From Apostichopus japonicus (lineage: Eukaryota; Echinodermata; Holothuroidea; Aspidochirotida; Stichopodidae): 64,000 nt of DNA. The first letter of the stretch is position 1. Every line of letters starts with the position of its first letter. The position numbers and the translations under genes were made by a program. The notes beneath the pieces are model-generated. The model had not been told where the DNA came from, searched no databases, and saw only the letters and a program-made list of their open reading frames with translations. Below are positions 60,741 through 64,000 of this stretch, one piece after another. The DNA is taken from the NCBI RefSeq assembly GCF_037975245.1, contig NC_092563.1, positions 17,223,594-17,287,593 of the forward strand, given 5' to 3'.

Positions 60741-60803
60741 CTGTATCAGTGGCTCTTTATTGCTGTTGAGTTGGTGCTGCATCACTTGTCCCTTGGTCCG
60801 TTT
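60741..60803 (-). CDS. Candidate 63-bp exon, minus strand
   Basis: Acceptor TGTTTACATTATCAG, donor CAG/GTAAGT (full consensus). Open in phase 0 (KRTKGQVMQHQLNSNKEPLI, Q), length a multiple of three. In the phase that would follow the exon at 61601-61672 it meets a stop after ETDQGTSDAAPTQQQ. So it is either an exon of a different transcript, an alternative terminal exon, or chance. Confidence 0.35.
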
Positions 60804-60809
60804 CTGATA

Positions 60810-61595
60810 ATGTAAACATATGTAAGATTCTTTAATGATGTAAAAAAGTATTTTAATTGGCACGCTATATTGACATTCAATTTTGTTCTTTCTAAGATAC
60901 CCCTTCATTTAAATAAGAAAACCTGGTATGTATGCATTACGCACCCATTCAATTGATTTTATACACATGCAAAGTTATAGGCCCCTCGCGTAATAAAATA
61001 TTACTTTATATAATGACTTAACTAACGCATGTCAATGGTTACAGAAGGAGGACCAATTCATAACAAAATGTTTATTACAATTCGCAATAGGACATAAATA
61101 AAGCATCAGCATCAAAGTGCAAATTAAAAACAAAATTATACGTTAATCATTCGATTAATGAAAATTATTACATTATCATAAACAAATTTGCACATTCTCC
61201 TTGAATTGAAAAACATTTTATGAGATGGGGCGGGGTTGACTGGGCCAAAATCTGGTAAGATGTCACATTCTGTACCATTTTCAGAACGAATTCCTGCCTA
61301 CTGTCTATAGGTATAGGATTGTATGCCGGGCCCTTTGAAAATTTCACGAGTACCAGATCTATCCGTTTGATTATACACCTTATTTGAGATGCCTGTTTTC
61401 ACCATATATTACACGGTACCTATACTTTTCAAATCCAGAATGCTCGAATTGGCTTTCATGAAATTTAGTTACATCTCTACTCACATAAAAATGTTGGTAA
61501 GAGTTGGGGCATTTCTTGCGACCCTACGCAAAAGTTAGTATTTTGGTGGGGAATCGATTTCTGCCCATGAACCTGGTATTAAATTTAAAAGGTAA
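60810..61595. other. Probable intron or intergenic, no gene recognised
   Basis: AT-rich; no further splice-bounded frame was convincing. Confidence 0.4.
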
Positions 61596-61600
61596 CATAC

Positions 61601-61672
61601 CCGTTAATGTGGGTTCTATGTTCTGTTCATCGTCCTCTATTTCAGAGAGAGTTTCCTGGGACTGGGAGTCAT
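61601..61672 (-). CDS. Candidate 72-bp acidic exon, minus strand
   Basis: Acceptor TTTGATTTTTAAG, donor ACGG/GTATGT. Only one frame is open: DDSQSQETLSEIEDDEQNIE then PTLT, strongly acidic. It takes one base from the preceding exon and leaves one base. That phase fits 49181-49314 (which needs one base and would complete a Gly codon), so the two could be neighbours in a transcript that then enters the BEN-like exon. The implied intron is 12.3 kb and full of repeats. Confidence 0.4.
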
Positions 61673-62441
61673 CTTAAAAATCAAAATGTTAAAGATACAA
61701 ATTAAGTACTCATGTGTCTGTAACAGTTTTGAAACCATACAAAGTACAGGCCCCAAGTCAATGTCGACTTTAATAGCCAGTTACAGACGGGAGGATGTTT
61801 ATGTAATCGTTACTGCAGTGTGTGAAGATTGGAGGGGGAGGGGGGTACAGTGGCACCTCCGTGAACTATATAATTATGAGCCAGGAACACAGGCAGATAG
61901 GATGAACATGAGTTTTGACTGTAAGTTATCACCTCATGAGATAAGAAATATTGTGAATGTGTAAAGCTGCTTGTCGGGATACTGAGAGTTGGTATCAACA
62001 CATATAGATCGTATGAAATCAATATGGGGCAATTATAATCTACAAAGTGTAATCTTTAATGAGGGTAGTCCTGCTCAGTGCAGAAGCACTGCTTTCACAG
62101 AGATGCCCTCAATACAAAATACATATACAATATTATGCAGTAGAAAAACAGTTAACAGCCATAAGCACAAAAAGGACAGGAAAAAGATAGATAAACAAAT
62201 ATCAGACATCTAAACAAAATGTTATAAGTTTTCATATTGCGTTTAAAATATTAAAATTTGGCAAGCATTTCAAATTTGGGGGAAGACTGGTAATCAGTTG
62301 GGTAATCTGGAGCCAGGCCATGGACATATCTATACACTAGAATATTCCTGAAATATCATGCACGTTAATTGACGGACATTTAGCAACTTCAATCCAGCAA
62401 AAATATCTGTAACATGCACATCTCGAAGCCCACACCCCAGG

Positions 62442-62862
62442 CAGTGGCGGAGTGTCCATACAGTCGGGGGGGGGGCAAATGCCCCCCTGACGGACTCAAA
62501 TGGACTGCTGGCGCCCTTTTCAGCTCTTAACCACTTTTTACTTATTCGTGATTATCGACTTTTTTATTGCGCTCTCATCTACATATGACATTTGTCACAT
62601 TTTGTTGGTGTAATTTTGAGATGACACCTATTTATTCTTCGTTTATCTGCCAATTAGCCAGGCCCGGAAAGGGTCATTTCCGGCAATCTAGGGAGTATCT
62701 TTACTTAAAAAAATTCTGTGTGCTACGCGCCAACCTGTGGTGGCGCTCCGCTTAGATAGTGTCCAGAGCCATATATAGAGATAATACGGCTCTGATAGTG
62801 TCAAAAGCGCCCCTACAGACCATTCTCGCCCCTCCTGACCAATACGCCTAGCTCCTCTACTG
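62442..62862 (-). mobile_element. hAT-like MITE family D, copy 2, inside the LINE
   Basis: Ends CAGTGGCGGAG and the complement of CAGTAGAGGAG. Perfect 8-bp target duplication ACCCCAGG at 62434-62441 and 62863-62870. The reverse-transcriptase frame continues from one flank to the other. It carries about 80 bp near 62720-62800 that copy 1 lacks, including a CCAGAGCCATATATAG inverted segment. Confidence 0.93.
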
Positions 62863-63060
62863 ACCCCAGGACTAATCTAGCTGCACAATTTTGAAGAATC
62901 TGTACCCAGTCAACCAATTTGTTCGTCGCCGTAGTCCAAACGGCAGAACAATAATCTATATGGGGTACAATTATAATTAGAGCGTTGTATAGAGTATTTT
63001 GTGTATGCTAGTCAACACACCAACTAAGTCTTTTTAGATTACCAAGTTTATGTGTTAGTT

Positions 63061-63658
63061 CCATAGGCATAGGAGCCTAATTTGATTTGGGGGGGCTGTA
63101 ACGACTTGCCCGAAAAAATATAACTAAATTCTTCGCGCGCTCCGCGCGTTCAACATGTTAATGTGCATATCATATAGGCATTCATCGGTTATTACATCAC
63201 ATGCCACTAAGTGATGAATACTATATGATTGCACATTAAGATGTTGAACGCGCGAAAAATTTTGGTCATATTTTCCGTGTTATTACCCTTCCATATTGGT
63301 TTTAGTTATTGGGGAAGTCGTTATAATAATAACGATAACAACCATATCAGTTTACCTATTGAAAAACACATTGCAAATTACTCTTCTTTCAGTAGGTGCC
63401 CGAAAAATTCTCAGCATATTGCCCGAATTTTCACACAAAAAATTGAAAACACACTGCAAATTTTTCTTCTTTCAGTTGGTACCCGAAAAATTCTCAGCAT
63501 ATTGCCCGAATTTTCACCAAAAAAAGTGAAAAACAACTGCAAATTTTTCTTCTTTCAGTAGGTGCCCGAAAAATTCTCAGCATATTGCCTGAATTTTCAC
63601 CAAAAGTTTTGGTTGGGGGGCTGCAGCCCCCCCAGCCCCCCGCCTCCTACGCCTATGG
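63061..63658 (+). mobile_element. MITE family B, copy 3 (reference copy), inside the LINE
   Basis: 598 bp, inverted ends CCATAGGCATAGGAGCC and the complement of CCATAGGCGTAGGAGGC. Flanked by TTAGTT at 63055-63060 and 63659-63664, a perfect 6-bp duplication. Three tandem internal blocks of about 84 bp (CAGTAGGTGCCCGAAAAATT, CTCAGCATATTGCC) at 63385-63600. The LINE frame resumes on the other side. Confidence 0.93.
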
Positions 63659-64000
63659 TTAGTTTTGCAGTAATTTTGTCAATATGTTTTTCCCATTTAT
63701 GGAACGGGTCTGACCACATTCCAAGGTATTTGAGTACAAACACATTTTCAAGAATATCATTATCAAGCTTTCTATTGAGGGGATTACCATTTTTTTATAA
63801 TTTGAGACAATCCAAATGTCATAACCTTGGTTTTAGAAGCATTATGTGTCAGCTTATTAGTGTTCATCCAATCTGAAACCGCTTCCAGGTCCAAATTTAT
63901 GACCCTTTCAATATCTTATTCATTTTTTTAACTAGATACATGATGGCAGTATCATCAGCATAAAGAAAAACCTTACAATTCCAAACTGCAGTAGCTGGAA

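Larger units (their letters stand above)
62050..64000 (-). pseudogene. LINE reverse transcriptase remnant, minus strand, cut by window end
   Basis: Non-LTR retrotransposon, CR1/L2-like by motif. From high to low coordinate: LYADDTAI with the intact YADD catalytic motif (63949-63966), DLEAVSDWMNTNKL (about 63860), ASKTKVMTFG (63820), VFVLKYLGMWSDPFHKWEKH (63710), LTHKLGNLKRLSW (63040), VPHIDYCSAVW (62945), LQNCAARLVLG (62890), a C-terminal DIFAGLKLLNVRQ (62390), and HGLAPDYPTDY-like sequence near 62310. Frameshifts and stops are present. A 3' tail near 62056-62120 reads GAGGGCATCTCTGTGAAAGC and ACTGAGCAGGACTACCCTC on the minus strand, typical of CR1-like 3' ends. Two MITEs interrupt it, at 63061-63658 and 62442-62862. 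Confidence 0.88.

Noticed and set aside
60741-61672. Direct joining of the exons at 61601 and 60741
   Set aside because: The phase would give a stop 15 codons into the second exon; joining the first to 49181-49314 keeps the frame open.

Overview
The window looks like nuclear DNA from an animal, most likely a marine invertebrate. Coding density is very low. It holds a large satellite array, non-LTR retrotransposon remnants, many short terminal-inverted-repeat (TIR) elements, minisatellites, and short exon-like islands with GT/AG splice signals. Nothing resembles a bacterial operon, a CRISPR array or a phage. No phylogenetic marker gene is present; an echinoderm- or hemichordate-like source is only a guess from the style of the repeats.

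Layout. 1-18407: near-continuous satellite of about 143 monomers of 127-130 bp, arranged in higher-order blocks. 18408-23450: the same satellite broken up by four copies of a 463-481 bp segment that reads on the minus strand as an intron (GTGAGT or GTAAGT donor to a pyrimidine-tract CAG acceptor). 23450-26030: a longer monomer of about 197 bp, itself in a two-fold 1.18 kb block. 26030-28860: degenerate spacer relatives, a hAT-like element with an 8-bp target duplication and a nested TIR element carrying telomere-like repeats, then a lone exon-1-like sequence with donor AAG/GTGAGT and an E2F-like site beside it. 29600-34990: dispersed repeats and a 5'-truncated LINE reverse-transcriptase pseudogene split by a 365-bp hAT-like MITE. 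36600-42400: a 27-bp minisatellite, a TTAA-flanked MITE family, a 1.8 kb inverted-repeat element, and a 146-bp tandem array with a repeated nuclear-receptor-like palindrome. 42400-47900: more MITEs and CRE/CCAAT modules. 48000-61700: scattered minus-strand exons, including one encoding a BEN-like domain, amid TE-rich introns and a 1.7 kb tandem segmental duplication (56392-60050). 62050-64000: a second, minus-strand LINE carrying two MITE insertions with perfect target duplications.

The most unusual feature is the satellite. Read on the minus strand, each standard monomer has a pyrimidine tract plus CAG acceptor, a TTCTAAC branch-point-like motif, a GTTAGT donor-like site and a canonical four-run G-quadruplex motif. 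One frequent class of monomer would give 66-nt phase-0 exons separated by 61-nt introns. The array therefore looks like an amplified exon-intron segment of a minus-strand gene. Whether it is transcribed or spliced cannot be told from sequence.

Three minus-strand exons (61601-61672, 49181-49314, 48005-48241) are phase-compatible in that order and could be parts of one BEN-domain gene.
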